Source: Oscheius onirici
Taxonomy: Eukaryota; Nematoda; Chromadorea; Rhabditida; Rhabditidae
Direction: 5' to 3'
NCBI GenBank assembly: GCA_932521025.1
Contig: OW051469.1
Span: 6,584,398-6,648,397, forward strand
DNA length: 64,000 nt
Both the position numbers and the translations under genes were made by a program. The notes beneath the pieces were generated by a model. That model was not told where the DNA came from and searched no databases. It saw nothing but the letters and a program-made list of their open reading frames with translations. Positions 35,488-51,730 of the stretch are shown here, one piece after another. Each line of letters begins with the position of its first letter. Within the stretch, counting starts at the first letter, position 1.

Positions 35488-36248
35488 CTGAAGAAGAATG
35501 ATTGAAAAAAAGAAATGGAAGGAAGACAGAAACATGAAAGAACATGTCAAAATACAGAAATCAAGAAAATATGGTGAAGTGAAGTCTACCGAAGGACCAA
35601 CAAGTCAAAAAAAATTCTCGAGACGGGCTAACAACGGGGGGGGGGTTAGACTATTGTTCTATGACACTGTATTCCAAATAAATCTTGGACAGAATGCACC
35701 GTTATGCCACAATTGTTTTGTGCACTTGCTTATTATTCGCAGCAGAAAATAAATAACTTTCACATAAAAGGAAACCAAATTTGAGCAGATGAATAACTGA
35801 AAAGACGGAAAGATTTCTTGTACGTTTACGGGCAATTGCGTACTTTTTTCATGTACCGTAAGATTTTGCGCACCATTCAAACGTTTCCATTTGTCCGAAT
35901 TTCTTCCTCTTTCCAGTCTTTCTTCTACTTTGTCTAGCATTGGGGCAAAATTACTCTTCTCTGATTACCAGGAAAAAACCTCTGTGGAGAAATAGGCTCT
36001 ATTGATGGATAGTTCTTGCCGAATGCATGCACGAATTCCTTCACAAAAAGCAAAGAATAGCTTAGCTACGAAGGAGGACTGTAACCACTTGTTTAGCTCC
36101 TTGTTTCCTGCGTGTGATTGGTCCCCTGTGCTGCCCCCCCCCCCTTATATTTCACACGTTTTGGTGGCATGGGCATGCTTGTTCCCATAGCAACAGCCTT
36201 CTATTCTCACTTACTTCTACCCTAACAGTAAGCTTATTTTCAGAGTAC
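35488..36248. other. Divergent promoter region between phosphatase and CFAP20 genes
   Basis: About 760 bp between divergent starts. It holds a G10 run at 35636-35645 and a C11 run at 36134-36144. A TTATTTTCAG acceptor precedes the CFAP20 start by five bases. No gene seen. Confidence 0.5.
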
Positions 36249-37186
36249 ATGTTTCACAACACGTTCCAAAGTGGACTGCTCTCCGTTCTCTACAGTATTG
36301 GTAGCAAACCGTTGCAGATTTGGGACAAAAAGGTAACTTTCTTCAGCATTCCTCTTGAAATCAACTTTCAGGTTAAAAACGGGCACGTAAAACGGATAAC
36401 AGACGAAGATATTCAATCGCTAGTTATAGAGGTTTTAGGAGCCAATGTTAGGTACAGATTTATATTTAACTTTAGCTAGTTTTTCTTCAGCACATCATAT
36501 ATTTCCTGTCCCTTGGACCCCAAGACGAATCTCGGCATAAAACTTTCCTATTTCGTCATGATAGTAAAAAATATGAAGAAGTATTTCACATTCGAAATAC
36601 AGGTGAACATTTCCTATTTCCTAACAAGCTTTCATTCAGATTCTGGACGATAAAGGAATCAAACGTCGTTTTCGCGCTTCGAATTTCCAGTCTACAACAC
36701 GAGTCAAGCCCTTCATTTGTACAATGCCGCTACGAATGGACGAAGGTTGGAATCAGATTCAATTCAATCTACAGGACTTTACGAAACGAGCGTATGGAAC
36801 TAACTTCTCGGAAACACTACGAATTCAGGTAATATTGTTTGGTTCATAAGAAAATAATGAAACTGGGCAGTTTCTTAGAAAAAAATATCTTCACAAAAAA
36901 CAAAGACGGCATTACTAGCCTGGATCCTAACCTTTTCTGTTCCTTTCCTACCGCATCGGCTACAGATGACAAGGTTTTTAGACCTGTTTATGCGTTTCAA
37001 TCTGAAAATCTCTATTTTGCGATCATAATTTGAATTCGTTTCTAGATTCACGCAAATTGTCGTATCCGCCGAGTCTATTTTGCTGATCGTCTTTACACGG
37101 AAGACGAACTGCCGGCCGAGTTCAAGCTGTACCTGCCAATCACACGTTCAGCTCCAGGAGTCGCTGCCGCAACTTCCACAGCCTAA
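36249..37186 (+). CDS. CFAP20/BUG22 ciliary protein, 201 residues
   Basis: Exons are 36249-36332, 36372-36451, 36491-36602, 36640-36828 and 37046-37186, all in phase. The protein is nearly colinear with the very conserved CFAP20 family: [20 protein letters not shown] at the start, then [74 protein letters not shown] and [18 protein letters not shown]. It is a beta-rich microtubule inner protein at the inner junction of ciliary doublets and also affects tubulin modification. The C-terminus is slightly longer than usual and Ala/Thr-rich. A TTTTCAG acceptor sits just before the start, a likely trans-splice site. Confidence 0.97.
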
Positions 37187-37340
37187 TAAGAGGTTTTTGT
37201 TGTTACATATCACGTTTTGTATGCTTAGAACTTTATTCCGATCTCATAAATTAACATATTTGCTTGAATTGCTCCTCTTTAGGTGAGATCACATCCCGTC
37301 TCGAGTCGTCTGACCGCGTCACAGTAATTTCCGGAAAAAA

Positions 37341-39048
37341 TCACAAAACTTTAGAAGAAGGAAGTCTTACCATCCCGTTTGAGCTGACTTTGTACTTTTC
37401 TTCCAGCGTTCCCTCTTTTCCTCTAAACTTTCGCCAACATTCCAGGAAGAACCAGAGACAAATCAACGGCTTGTCTGTACAGAGCATAATCGCGAACAGA
37501 ATTGTCAGAGAAATGTCCACTTCCGGTTCTGGCAGACTCCACATCATCAGAATCGTAGCTATCCCTGCATTTTAAAGTCTTCCTCTTTCAATGCTCTAAC
37601 TTGCCAACATTCTGGACACCCGTTTCGATGGCGATAGTAATCTTATCCTTGAAGTCTTGCTTGAATAAACTCGCCGTGATATATGCGATGATGTAACCAG
37701 ACCACGGAAGAGCGCATCCGACAATGAAGACTCGCCAATTGAGAAGAAGAAGCACATACCAGTTGGCATAGATGGCGAAGCAAGTAAAGAACGCCGTTGC
37801 TATCCAGGAAATTGTCTACAGATTAATGTTTTTCTCTCATTAAATACAGTACCTTGATATACTTCTCGATCTGCTTGATCAGATGCTGTCGAGTCGTGAT
37901 AAAGTACATTCCCAGAGAGGCGGGAACGAGAAGAGCCACGAGTCCTTCGACGATGGCTATAAACGGGATATCTACTCGTTTCGAGGTGAATTGCTTTCCT
38001 AGGGTGGAAATCCAGAGTGGCATCATGACTAGAAGAACTTTTTTAACTGAAAAGAAGAGAACTGACCCATGGCTGCAATGGTCTGGGTAAAGGTCATCGA
38101 GACAGAGAGGTCGAGATTCCCGCCGAAGATGATTGTCCAGAAGGAACTCTTTCCACCTCCGGGACAGGTAGAGGCAGCAAAAAGAGCCAGTCGAAGAACC
38201 ATCTGCTCTTCAGAGAGACCGTAAGTCGCCAGAAGATAGCCAGTCTGAACAGGGTTTATAATAAGTGGAAACTGAACGATTCCTATCTCTCAGAACTGAT
38301 CCACTTCTTTCAGAGTTATAGTAAACGTTTCTCTATCCCTGTAATGAACAAGTTTCAAATAAAATCTACAAAATCTCAGAATCTTTCCCTGACCATTTCT
38401 TAGAAGAAAACATACGATTGGCATGAGGAAGAACTGACAGAAGAAGCCGATCATAGGACCAACAGGCTTCTGCATAACATCTCTGAAAAAAACTTCAATC
38501 ACAGTCATCCAACCAGGAAAAACTTGATCTTTTTCCATTCCAGCTGTGTTCCCATAAGAAAAGTAACAAAAACAACAAAGACTCCAGCTGTAGCAGCAAA
38601 AGCATTGGCCATGGTCACATACCATTGGGCTCTCATCACGCGGACAACGTAAGGTGCTTTGACTCTGAAAAAGAACAGACTTTGGCACTTTTAACTTCCC
38701 CTACGTCGTGTTTTCAATCCAAACGTCGAACTCGGTAATGCCGAGAAACGTCGCCTCAATGGTCACATTGAAAGAGGACTCGTTCAGTCGACTGATTGAC
38801 GTAACTCTGCACGTCCTCTGGTGTAGACAGTCGGCCTTTGGAGTCACGTGGGTCAGAAGCATCATTTCTGAGTCAGTCGCGAGCACAGAAATTGTCACAT
38901 TTCTGAAATATTATATATTTTCCGAAGAGAAATGAACTGACCTGAGCTGCGACACGCGGAACTGTTCTAATTCCTCTGGTTCTATCCGAATCTCAAAGGC
39001 CTGAGTGGACAAAACTAGAAGAAATACCCATAGTGATCTAGTACCCAT
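37341..39048 (-). CDS. SLC10-family transporter (P3-like), 433 residues
   Basis: Exons on the minus strand are 39048-38942, 38902-38705, 38664-38524, 38482-38416, 38244-38067, 38028-37853, 37815-37605 and 37564-37341. The start follows TTTACAG directly. Residues 1-19 are a signal peptide, then come about 100 residues of extracellular domain with several potential N-glycosylation sites (for example NVT and NES). The bile-acid/sodium symporter domain follows: a first helix (VFVVFVTFLMGT), KPVGPMIGFFCQFFLMP, the CPGGGKSS crossing motif, and later helices. The large extracellular head resembles SLC10A3/A5 (P3) rather than classic bile-acid carriers; the substrate is unknown. The last intron has a GC donor (GTTG/GCAAGT). 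A possible extra 3' splice (ATG/GTAAGA to about 37313) would replace the last residues by TTRDGM. Confidence 0.9.
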
Positions 39049-39898
39049 CTGTAAACTGATCATTGGAGCCAGTTGAACCTGTTCGAAAGAGAAAATAGAA
39101 GTTCAGAGATTTGTCGGGATCGGGATGAGGGGATTGTTCATCTGATCAAACAGAACACAATGTAGAATGAGAGGCCCTTTACAAGGGCTTCCTGCATGAG
39201 GAGATTCAAAAACTTAGTGGGAGAGTAACAAAGCGGGAAGACAAAAAGAGTAGGTGTAATAGAAAACGGTCTCAGTCTGAATAGATAGGAAGTAGAAGCC
39301 TGATTTCCGGATTCAAAAAAGACGTCACAGGAGAACAAACATCTACAAATCAAGGGTGAGAGCACCTCGCTCCCGAGTGGCCATGGCGACGGAATAATGA
39401 GCAGAGTTTTAGTCATCGAAAGAAGGAATAACACTTCCTTGTGAAGGGAACGATCAAATGAGATTTTTCTACCTGACACTGCCGATAATCGGGATAACAA
39501 GGTTCAACCGGCGGGTATAACCGGACTGCCATCGGTTGTTCAATTGATGTGTCACTGGAGGGAACTGTCAGACTTTTGAAAAGTTTCGGTACTTTGTTTT
39601 GCAACATTCAGATCAACTGTCTATGTCTTCCTCTTTTGATCGTAATCATGATTATTTGGACGACAATAGTCATGGCAGATGGATCGGCATTACTGGACTG
39701 CTGAAAAGTTTTCGACTTGAAACTCGACTCAAATATAAAAAAAACAGTTGGAAGGAGACCGAAATAAACATCGGTCTAGAACTCTTTTTTTTATCACATA
39801 ATCTGAGTTTGTCCATATCTAAAAACAGCCAAAAAGTCTGCAACCATAAATCATCAGCGAACGGCCTACTTCCTTCCTTTTCGCGTTTACTCGTAGCA
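39049..39898. other. Divergent promoter region between SLC10 and tyrosinase genes
   Basis: About 850 bp between divergent start codons. The tyrosinase frame stays open upstream to 39599, so a longer amino terminus cannot be excluded. I placed the start at the signal peptide. Confidence 0.4.
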
Positions 39899-42601
39899 AT
39901 GATCACACTTTTGCTTTTCACCTTTTTTCTTCCATCTGTCAACAGTCAAATAAGTTGTTCCAATGCTCCAGACAAGGGGACCGAAAACATCTGCAACCAG
40001 ATTCAGCGTTGGGGACAATACGTTCGTGTACGTTCGACTGTTCTACATCTATCGTATCTTTCCTAGACCTTACCGACTAAACTCTTCTCTGGGAGAGATT
40101 TCGTGTCACAAAACTTGACCATTTACGACTGCATGGATCCACAGTGCATATGTCTCTTCTTGGCAAGCAGTAGGTATTTTTCTACCACTTGAATGTTATC
40201 TTACAGGCAATACTCCGTGTGGAAGCGGAGATCTTCCGAACGGCTGGACCAAGAGTCTTCGAAAGGAGTACCGTCAGTTGTCTGATGATGAACGAGGTCG
40301 CTACCACAGAGCAATGTGGGCCATCAAAGCAAACGGCGACTATCTTGCCCTGTCGACGATTCACCGAGATATGAGCCAATCGCCGTGTGCTCATTCAGGT
40401 CCATCGTTTCTTCCCTGGCATCGAGAATACATCAAGAGAGTCGAAATTGCTTTGAGGAAAGTGGACCCTCTTGTTCCTGGACTGCCATACTGGGACTCGA
40501 CATTGGAAAACCGCATTCCCAATCCGATGGATTCAGTTCTTTGGAGCGATGAACTCATGGGTCGGGCTGACAAGAAGGGCTTCGTGACAACAGGAGCTTT
40601 TGCTGACTGGAAGATAAACGACGTTGGTTGATTAGAGTTCAATGACGATAAAATTCTAGGGCAGCCGTGTTTTCACGCGACAGTTAGGTGAGAGTTATGC
40701 TCCCTTTTCCGACGAAGATCTCAGCAAAGTAGCTGCACTCTCAAGTATCACAAACTTTTTGGGCTACACGTCTCCAGGCCCGGTAACTTTTCTTTGTTTC
40801 CGTAGTTATCTACTTTAAGAACTGTTCATATCCTGCTCCGTGGGATGCGCCCGAATTTGCGCATGGAAAGCCGCACTCTTGGATCGGAGGAGACATGTTT
40901 CTTACTCGAACCAGTACCTATGATCCCATTTTCTTTCAACATCACAGTTTCGTCGATCTTATTTGGGAAACGTGGAGAGTCAACAGACAGGTACATTTTA
41001 GAGATGTGATTTAAGAAGACTGTTCAGACTAGAGATACACGTCAAACTGACTATCCAGCAGACGATATCAATTGTACTTCGCCTATTTATTATGCAAGAT
41101 CTCAAATGCAACCATTTTTCAAGGTCAACCTAGACGGTCTTTCGAATCAGTACATGGGTAAGAATTCTGATTCTTACTACTGTAGTTTTTAGACAATTTG
41201 GTTGATTTTGCTGCCAGACCTTCCTGCAGCAGCAGTTCTTCCGAATGTCAGTCCCGTTTCTTGTTCTGTGATCTGTCGCATGGATACGCTCGATGTGCTT
41301 CAAAGATTATGGTTGGCGGCAACTGTACAGGCTACTATCAAAACGAAAACGTCTGTTATCAAGGACAGTGTGTTACGGGAGTCTGTCAAGTGATAACTTG
41401 ATACTTTTTTAGAAATACCTTGTTCAGGTTCAACTAGACACTACTGCTGAACCTACAACAACTACGACCACGACCACGACTACAAGGACAGTGTGGACTA
41501 CGACTCCCAGTACCACTACAAGCACGACAACTGTCCCATCCTCGACAACACCGTTTGTTCCGAGCTCAACTGCAGCACCCAATATCGAGGTAGGGCTTGA
41601 GAACGAAAGTACCCTAATTACTCTTTAGACCTGTTTCAACAACGAGTTCTGTTGCGACTACTGGACCAGTATTCGACAGTGTGCTGTCAATCCACGATAC
41701 ATGAGACGGCATTGTCAAATGTCCTGTGGATTCTGCAGTCCGCAATATGATCCGAACATTGGCATGTTTCGAGTGATTTCGCTAATTTTGGAGGTTTAGA
41801 ATGTTCCAATAGAGCTGCCGACTGTTTAGCAAGATCGAGAGTTATGAACTGTCGTCATGCATGGATGGCTGAGAATTGCAGGAGTTTCTGTGGCTGGTGT
41901 CGCTATTCTCGAGTACAACAGTGTAGTCGTAAGATGACTCGTATTGTAGTATTCTTTACCTAACTTTCAGTCGGCTTCGTTGGTCAGCCTGATATAAGCT
42001 TCTTAACCCAGAGTGAGCCAACCATTTCGAATACCATTGTTACCAGGATCTCATTCAGTTCAGGTGAGATCCAATTGAAAGAAATCAAAAGAAAACAGAT
42101 ATTCCAGCTCCCTTCTGTCTCAATAACCACTTTTGTTGCCACGGATATGCTCTACTTGGCTACTGCTCGGATCCAGAGTACCAGGACTACATGAACACGC
42201 ATTGCGCTCCGTCTTGTGGCGCCTGTTCAAAGAGAAAACCCCATGAATTGTGGGCCAGCAAAGAGTGTAAGAATAGCTCGCGTGTGAAGTAAAAAAGACA
42301 TTCAGATTGTGTAGACTTTCTGCTCGACTGTGAGGAAAGGTCACGGAACTTGGAATGTAAGACCAATGCTGTTTACATGAACGAGAACTGCAAGCACACT
42401 TGCGGGTAAGTTTCAAACCAAAAAGGGGAAAGATGAGTTATGAACGAAAGACGATTTCTATTTCAAAGAACATGGTGCTTGCATCATACTGGAAGCACCA
42501 TAAGTTTCAACAAAACAAACTTAGAACCACTAACACGAGGTCAGAACTATGAAAACAGTAGACAAGGAAATCATACAGCGCTTTTCCGCCTGCAGCTATG
42601 A
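39899..42601 (+). CDS. Secreted tyrosinase with four ShK domains, 725 residues
   Basis: Exons: 39899-40027, 40067-40169, 40207-40622, 40660-40782, 40820-40990, 41028-41157, 41193-41389, 41428-41589, 41629-41761, 41800-41928, 41971-42063, 42108-42266, 42306-42405 and 42469-42601. Signal peptide MITLLLFTFFLPSVNS. The di-copper domain has the CuA elements HRDMSQSPCAHSG and FLPWHREY, and the CuB elements FAHGKPHSWIGGDM and YDPIFFQHHSFVDLIWE. A Cys-rich segment and a Thr-rich mucin-like linker follow (41428-41589). Four ShK six-cysteine modules come next, separated by introns; the last is completed by CKHTCGTWC in the final exon. The enzyme probably oxidises phenols for cuticle or eggshell cross-linking, as nematode tyr genes are thought to do. 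The ninth intron has a GC donor. The acceptor of the last exon (TTTCAAAG) is weak, so the C-terminal tail is tentative. Confidence 0.93.
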
Positions 42602-43867
42602 AATACGCGTACCACAACCAGAGATGGCAGCTTCTTGTTCTTACATGTGTAGTCTAGTGTAGTCTCAACATTCTCAACCGCAGATCCTTCTATCTCCTTG
42701 AATTTCCAGTCAAACGTCTTCTAAAGTTGACAGATTTCACATTGCTCCGACATAAAACTTCAGCCACGGCCTCATCTCGATGCTTTTCACATTGGCAATT
42801 CGTAGTCAAGTATTCTTCTCGGATCAGATCACACATTCTCATAAAGCCGTGTGTTCATGTTGACCTCGAGCATGCGAAACGTACTTTTGACGACAATGCA
42901 TCTTTTCTCGGATTCTTTTGAGTGAATCGTAGCAAACACACTTTTTCTCTTCACAACCGTCGGAACTCCTCCAGCTGTCTTATCCAACCATTATCCTGAA
43001 AACTTGAGGAGAGAAATCGTATGAACGAGTTCTTCTACTATTACTGCTATCAAGAGACAATTTCGCGCTGGAAATGAGCACTTCCAGTCTTCCCATATGA
43101 TCTGAGGGTTTTCAAGAACTGTGCCAAACACCGCTGTGGATTCAAGGAGTACCCTCGAGACCAGGAAGACCGAGCGTGACACCATCTTGACAACGGGTGC
43201 TAGCAAGTGGCGGATTCACGAGCCAGCTGTCACTGTTGCCGTCTCAAATCCAAAAAAGAACACAAGAAGGAGTGGCGCTACTGTACGCAATGTTCGAATA
43301 TCCGTGGGCAAAATACGCTGACCTTGTAGAACTGAAGAAGACGACCCAGAAGAGCAGTTTGTGGTAGACTGAAGTAGAGTAAAGGGGCGACCATCCAGTA
43401 GTGCACAACTTCGAAGACTGAAGTCTCTCGCGTCTGACAAACCCTATAAAGTTCGACAAGTTAGTACTTGACAAGAGCTGACAAGTCACCTTTAAAAGGC
43501 TTTGAAAAACTATTGAAAATAAGCGTGTTGTCTAGACAAAACTAGCTAATTTCAGGACCTGCCACCTTTTGGACAGAAAACGGATGATGAAAGAGTGCCA
43601 ACTGGATCGAGGAGATCGTTTTACCAGCTTATACAGATCCCAGAATTTTCTTGCCATGTAGTCCCCCCCCCCCCGTCTAATAAATCTCCCGTTTCTTTCT
43701 CGAAATTTGATATCTTCCGATCGGGATATTGCTCTGGATTATGGCTGTTTGTACAGGTCTATTCTTGTACGGGGCGCTGCCCGGTCTCCTTTATAAGCCA
43801 ACCTGTTCGCCAAAGACTGCTCCGCGCCCTTCGGTCAGTTTCCGCAAAAACTGATTGTTCCTCTGAC
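42602..43867. other. Intergenic region with TATA box
   Basis: No exon chain. The stretch at 43452-43490 holds ACTTGACAAG- and TCGACAAG-like words related to the TIRs of the 14961-15653 element. A C12 run lies at 43663-43674. TATAA at 43792-43796 precedes the next gene by about 75 bases. Confidence 0.4.
43792..43796 (+). promoter_or_regulatory. TATA box of the 147-residue secreted protein
   Basis: The sequence CTTTATAAGCC lies about 75 bases before the start codon at 43868. Confidence 0.5.
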
Positions 43868-44653
43868 ATGAAACTCTTACTTCTTCTTCATTTTTCTACG
43901 TACATAATATTAGGAGCGATAACTGAAGGAGAGACCCAGGCTACAGAAATCATCAAGGTAGTTTTAGAACAACTTGAAAGACTCTCAAACTTCAGGATAT
44001 TATCAAAAACGGAGGTGAAAAGACGATGACAGAGATCTTTCGCGAGATTGACAAGGTGAAACCCGAGACTATACTCTTTGTTTACTCCAAGTTTTCAGGC
44101 GGTTGCTCTTCTGGACGCAGAGTCACAGATCGAGCACATCAAGTGGAAAAATAACCTCAAGGAAGAGGAAAAGAAACGGTTACAGCTCATTAAAGTGAGT
44201 CCTATCGAATGATCATTTTGGTTCAGGAACTTTCGTTTCCAAGTCTTTTACCAGTTTTCTTTTGATACCATTTGCAGAGTTTCATTTGCAGTAGCACTTA
44301 TCAGAACTGTAGCAACCGAGAGTTGTTTCAGTACCTTGTAAAGTAGTGAGACCTTTACTTTGGCTCGTCACACCAGGCTTCAATTCAGTCGAATATAGAT
44401 GTTAATCTAGAAGATGATCATAATAAACCTATTAGAAGTAAAGGTATTCTTTTAGGAAGCCATTCCCAAACTGTCCTCAAAGGCCCAACAGCGTCTGATC
44501 CGGATAGCCATGATCCATCAGAACAACAACTTGACTCTCAACGAGAAACGTCAACTCCTTTACCGACTTCAAGACGTAATGGATCCTCACATCAAAAACA
44601 GTCTCGAAGCTCTCATTCCTCCCAATATTCTGTATCAATTGATCATCGTGTGA
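43868..44653 (+). CDS. Small secreted helical protein, SXP/RAL-2-like, 147 residues
   Basis: Exons are 43868-43957, 43996-44055, 44099-44194 and 44456-44653, all phase 0. Signal peptide about 1-20 (MKLLLLLHFSTYIILGA). The mature protein is amphipathic and helical without cysteines. The stretch around residues 95-125 (AMIHQNNNLTLNEKRQLLYR) recalls the I..N..LT..E pattern of SXP/RAL-2 (DUF148) proteins of nematodes, which are secreted and of unclear function. The family call is tentative. A TATA box lies upstream. Confidence 0.75.
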
Positions 44654-46280
44654 AATTCAGGTTTTCCAGACAGCTGCATTCCATGAAACGATCGCCTTCT
44701 TTATGTCGTTTTGTTTTGCCCTCTCTACCTCCCCCACCTCGTGTAGAGGCTGTTCCGAGGATCGGGCTGTGAGCATCTCTTGGCAGATCGCCTCATTGTG
44801 TAATGATGCTCCGCAGTAAAGCAGTTCGTTGCAACCGGCGGGGCCCACTCCTTTCACTAATAACAAAAAAGAGGAGATGAGGGCGTGAGAGGCAAAATAA
44901 CAATTTCCGAACAGCCTAATTATTGCGGCAGTGTGGAAAGTTTTTTGAGGCTAAGTCAATAGAGAAAGATGAGTGGGTGCTGGAGGAGACCTGCAACTTG
45001 CACTTCTTATTGGAAGATAAATTTTTAAAAAATTTTAGCTAGTCTCATGGCTTCGTACTGTTTCCAAAGAGAGTCGACTTACACAGTCAAATCGACGAGA
45101 TGGACAATAGCCCAAACAGGCCCGAGAGACAGAAACAGAGTGACATAAATAGTGCAGTTATATGGCTTATTGTTAGTTCAGAACTGTTATTGATCAGGAA
45201 ATCTGGTCCAGTTTGCAAGATAACTTCTTGAAGAGTGAGCCGACAAAAAATGGGGGAACAGACTACGGGTGTTTGTAGTTGCAATGTTTAATTTGTGCTA
45301 AGGAAACTGTTCCAGCATATTCTTATTGAAAAACCAGTTCAGTAGCACTTTTTCCTCGTACTTGGTAAGATGTCAAAGCTTTTTTATTAGAGTTTAGTCT
45401 TACTAGTAGAAATGTGAGTAACAAAGCAGAAGCAAGGTTTTCAGTAAAGAATAAGAGTTGATCTGATGAAGATAGTACAGTTTCTGTTTAGAGTTGATAG
45501 ACCATACAGTTTCTGTATACATCCAAACTAATTGTTCTAATCTGAATTACCCCAAAGTTCCCCTTTCTGATCACCTCATCGGGCCAGAAATGACGAGTGA
45601 GAGACTTTGCGCGCGCCGTCCATTTGTTTTCCCTCCAAACAGTGAATGTTTCTAAGAATTGTGCCTCCCGACAACGTGTTCTGCGAATTGTGCGTCTACA
45701 ACTCTAATCCATCATAATTCCCTGACAGATTTGAGGACGATCTCGCCTTGAATCTCTCGAAGTGTACAGCTTTGTCGGAAAGAGGGGGCGTTCAAGCAGT
45801 TGACAAACCTCCGCCTCCACTCTCTTCTCTTAAAGTTTCCCCGAGGGCAAATGGCAAACAGGCACATGCACACAGACTGTGCTAATTGAGGACACTTCTC
45901 GAGAGATCCGCGGTCTCTTTCAATTGAGCTGGTCCCACCCGTACTCTCGTTTACGAGTCTAGAGCATCAAATAGAGCCGCTGACTCTTTTTCTGTCAGTC
46001 CGCGCTGTGTTGGCGATCGTAAGATGGATATTGATCTGACCCAGGTCCGATGGGGAGAGATCCGAGTCACATCTGGCAGTCCTCACTTTCGATTGTTTCG
46101 ATCGATAGAGCCCCGGAGCGTCTTGAGTACTTCCAGATGTTGACACTAACTGTAAACTAAACTTCGACTACTCGACTACCAGATTGTAAAGCTACTCTTT
46201 TCCAGAATAAACAAGGCGAATCTTATAGATTTTATTAGTTGAGCACAAATCTTGTTTTTGATGGCATTGTTGGCGGTATT
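44654..46280. other. Intergenic region downstream of the minus-strand actin
   Basis: No exon chain, RNA gene or repeat recognised. Short open frames here are chance. Confidence 0.4.
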
Positions 46281-46297
46281 GGTGGTTCGGGTGGCGC

Positions 46298-50867
<4,570 letters not shown>

Positions 50868-50884
50868 GCGCCACCCGAACCACC

Positions 50885-51440
50885 CACCGAAAAAGAGTTT
50901 TCCACACTGCCTGCCTTATGAATGTTTCTCTAATGAACTATGTACAGCTAAAAACAGAGTAAAGAGTCCAACTCGTAAATAAATACAGAAATAGTATAAG
51001 AGAGAGGAAGAAAGGGTAGAAAAAGGTCACCGGACGAGACAGTCGAGGCCGCCTGGTATGATGGCTGATGAGTAGATTAGGATCGAATGCCGACCCGACA
51101 AACTATTCGCTCGCCTAGGTGATTTGCATTCCGTAAATCCTTCGCATCTTTGTCTCTTCCGGATCTCTGAGAGACTGAGAACAACGTTAGAGAAGAAAGA
51201 AAGAGAGCTCTCAGAGTCCGGCAAGTTGTACGCCCAGAGAAGCAGCAGAGTTCTAGTGCAGAAAGAATGTGGCGTCTTTCAGACTGAAAAGTGTTGTATG
51301 GAAATTGTTAGCAATAACTGAAAGAATCAGAAATTGTTCAATTGCTCTTCCACAGTAAAGATAACAGGTTTATTAGATAAGTAACTCAACAGATTGAATA
51401 AGTTTGAAGAGATCTTGAAGGCGAGAACACGGTAACAGTC
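50885..51440. other. Spacer downstream of the plus-strand actin
   Basis: AAATAAATAC at about 50976-50985 may provide the actin poly(A) signal. No gene recognised. Confidence 0.4.
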
Positions 51441-51730
51441 TCAGAAAGGGACGAATAGCGAGCGTTTGGCGACGATGTCGTACCAAGACTTTTCCTGAAA
51501 TTGAAATGGTTACGGTGTTATCTCGAATAGATTACCATCAGTTTCGGCAAACAGACAAAAACAAGCAAAGTAGAAAATAACATACTCTGTAGCATTAGGC
51601 CTAACGAGCAATTGAATATCACTGCAAGTTTAGATTCAGATTCAGTTTTTGGAAGATATATGAGAGTAGAAAAGATTGGATATTTACAACACAACCAAGG
51701 TTCTGTGCTAGTGCTTTTGAACCATTTCAT
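51441..51730 (-). CDS. Putative 59-residue single-TM protein
   Basis: Minus-strand exons 51730-51691, 51621-51536 and 51494-51441 join in phase. The product has one hydrophobic helix (LMLQSMLFSTLLVFVCL, about residues 22-38) followed by a short basic tail ending RSLFVPF. The last two exons have good AATTTCAG and TTGCAG acceptors. The first donor (GTTGTAAAT) is weak, so the amino terminus is uncertain. I do not recognise a family. It lies tail to tail with the actin gene. Confidence 0.4.

Noticed and set aside
39599-39898. In-frame 5' extension of the tyrosinase
   Set aside because: The extension would place the obvious signal peptide 100 residues inside the protein.
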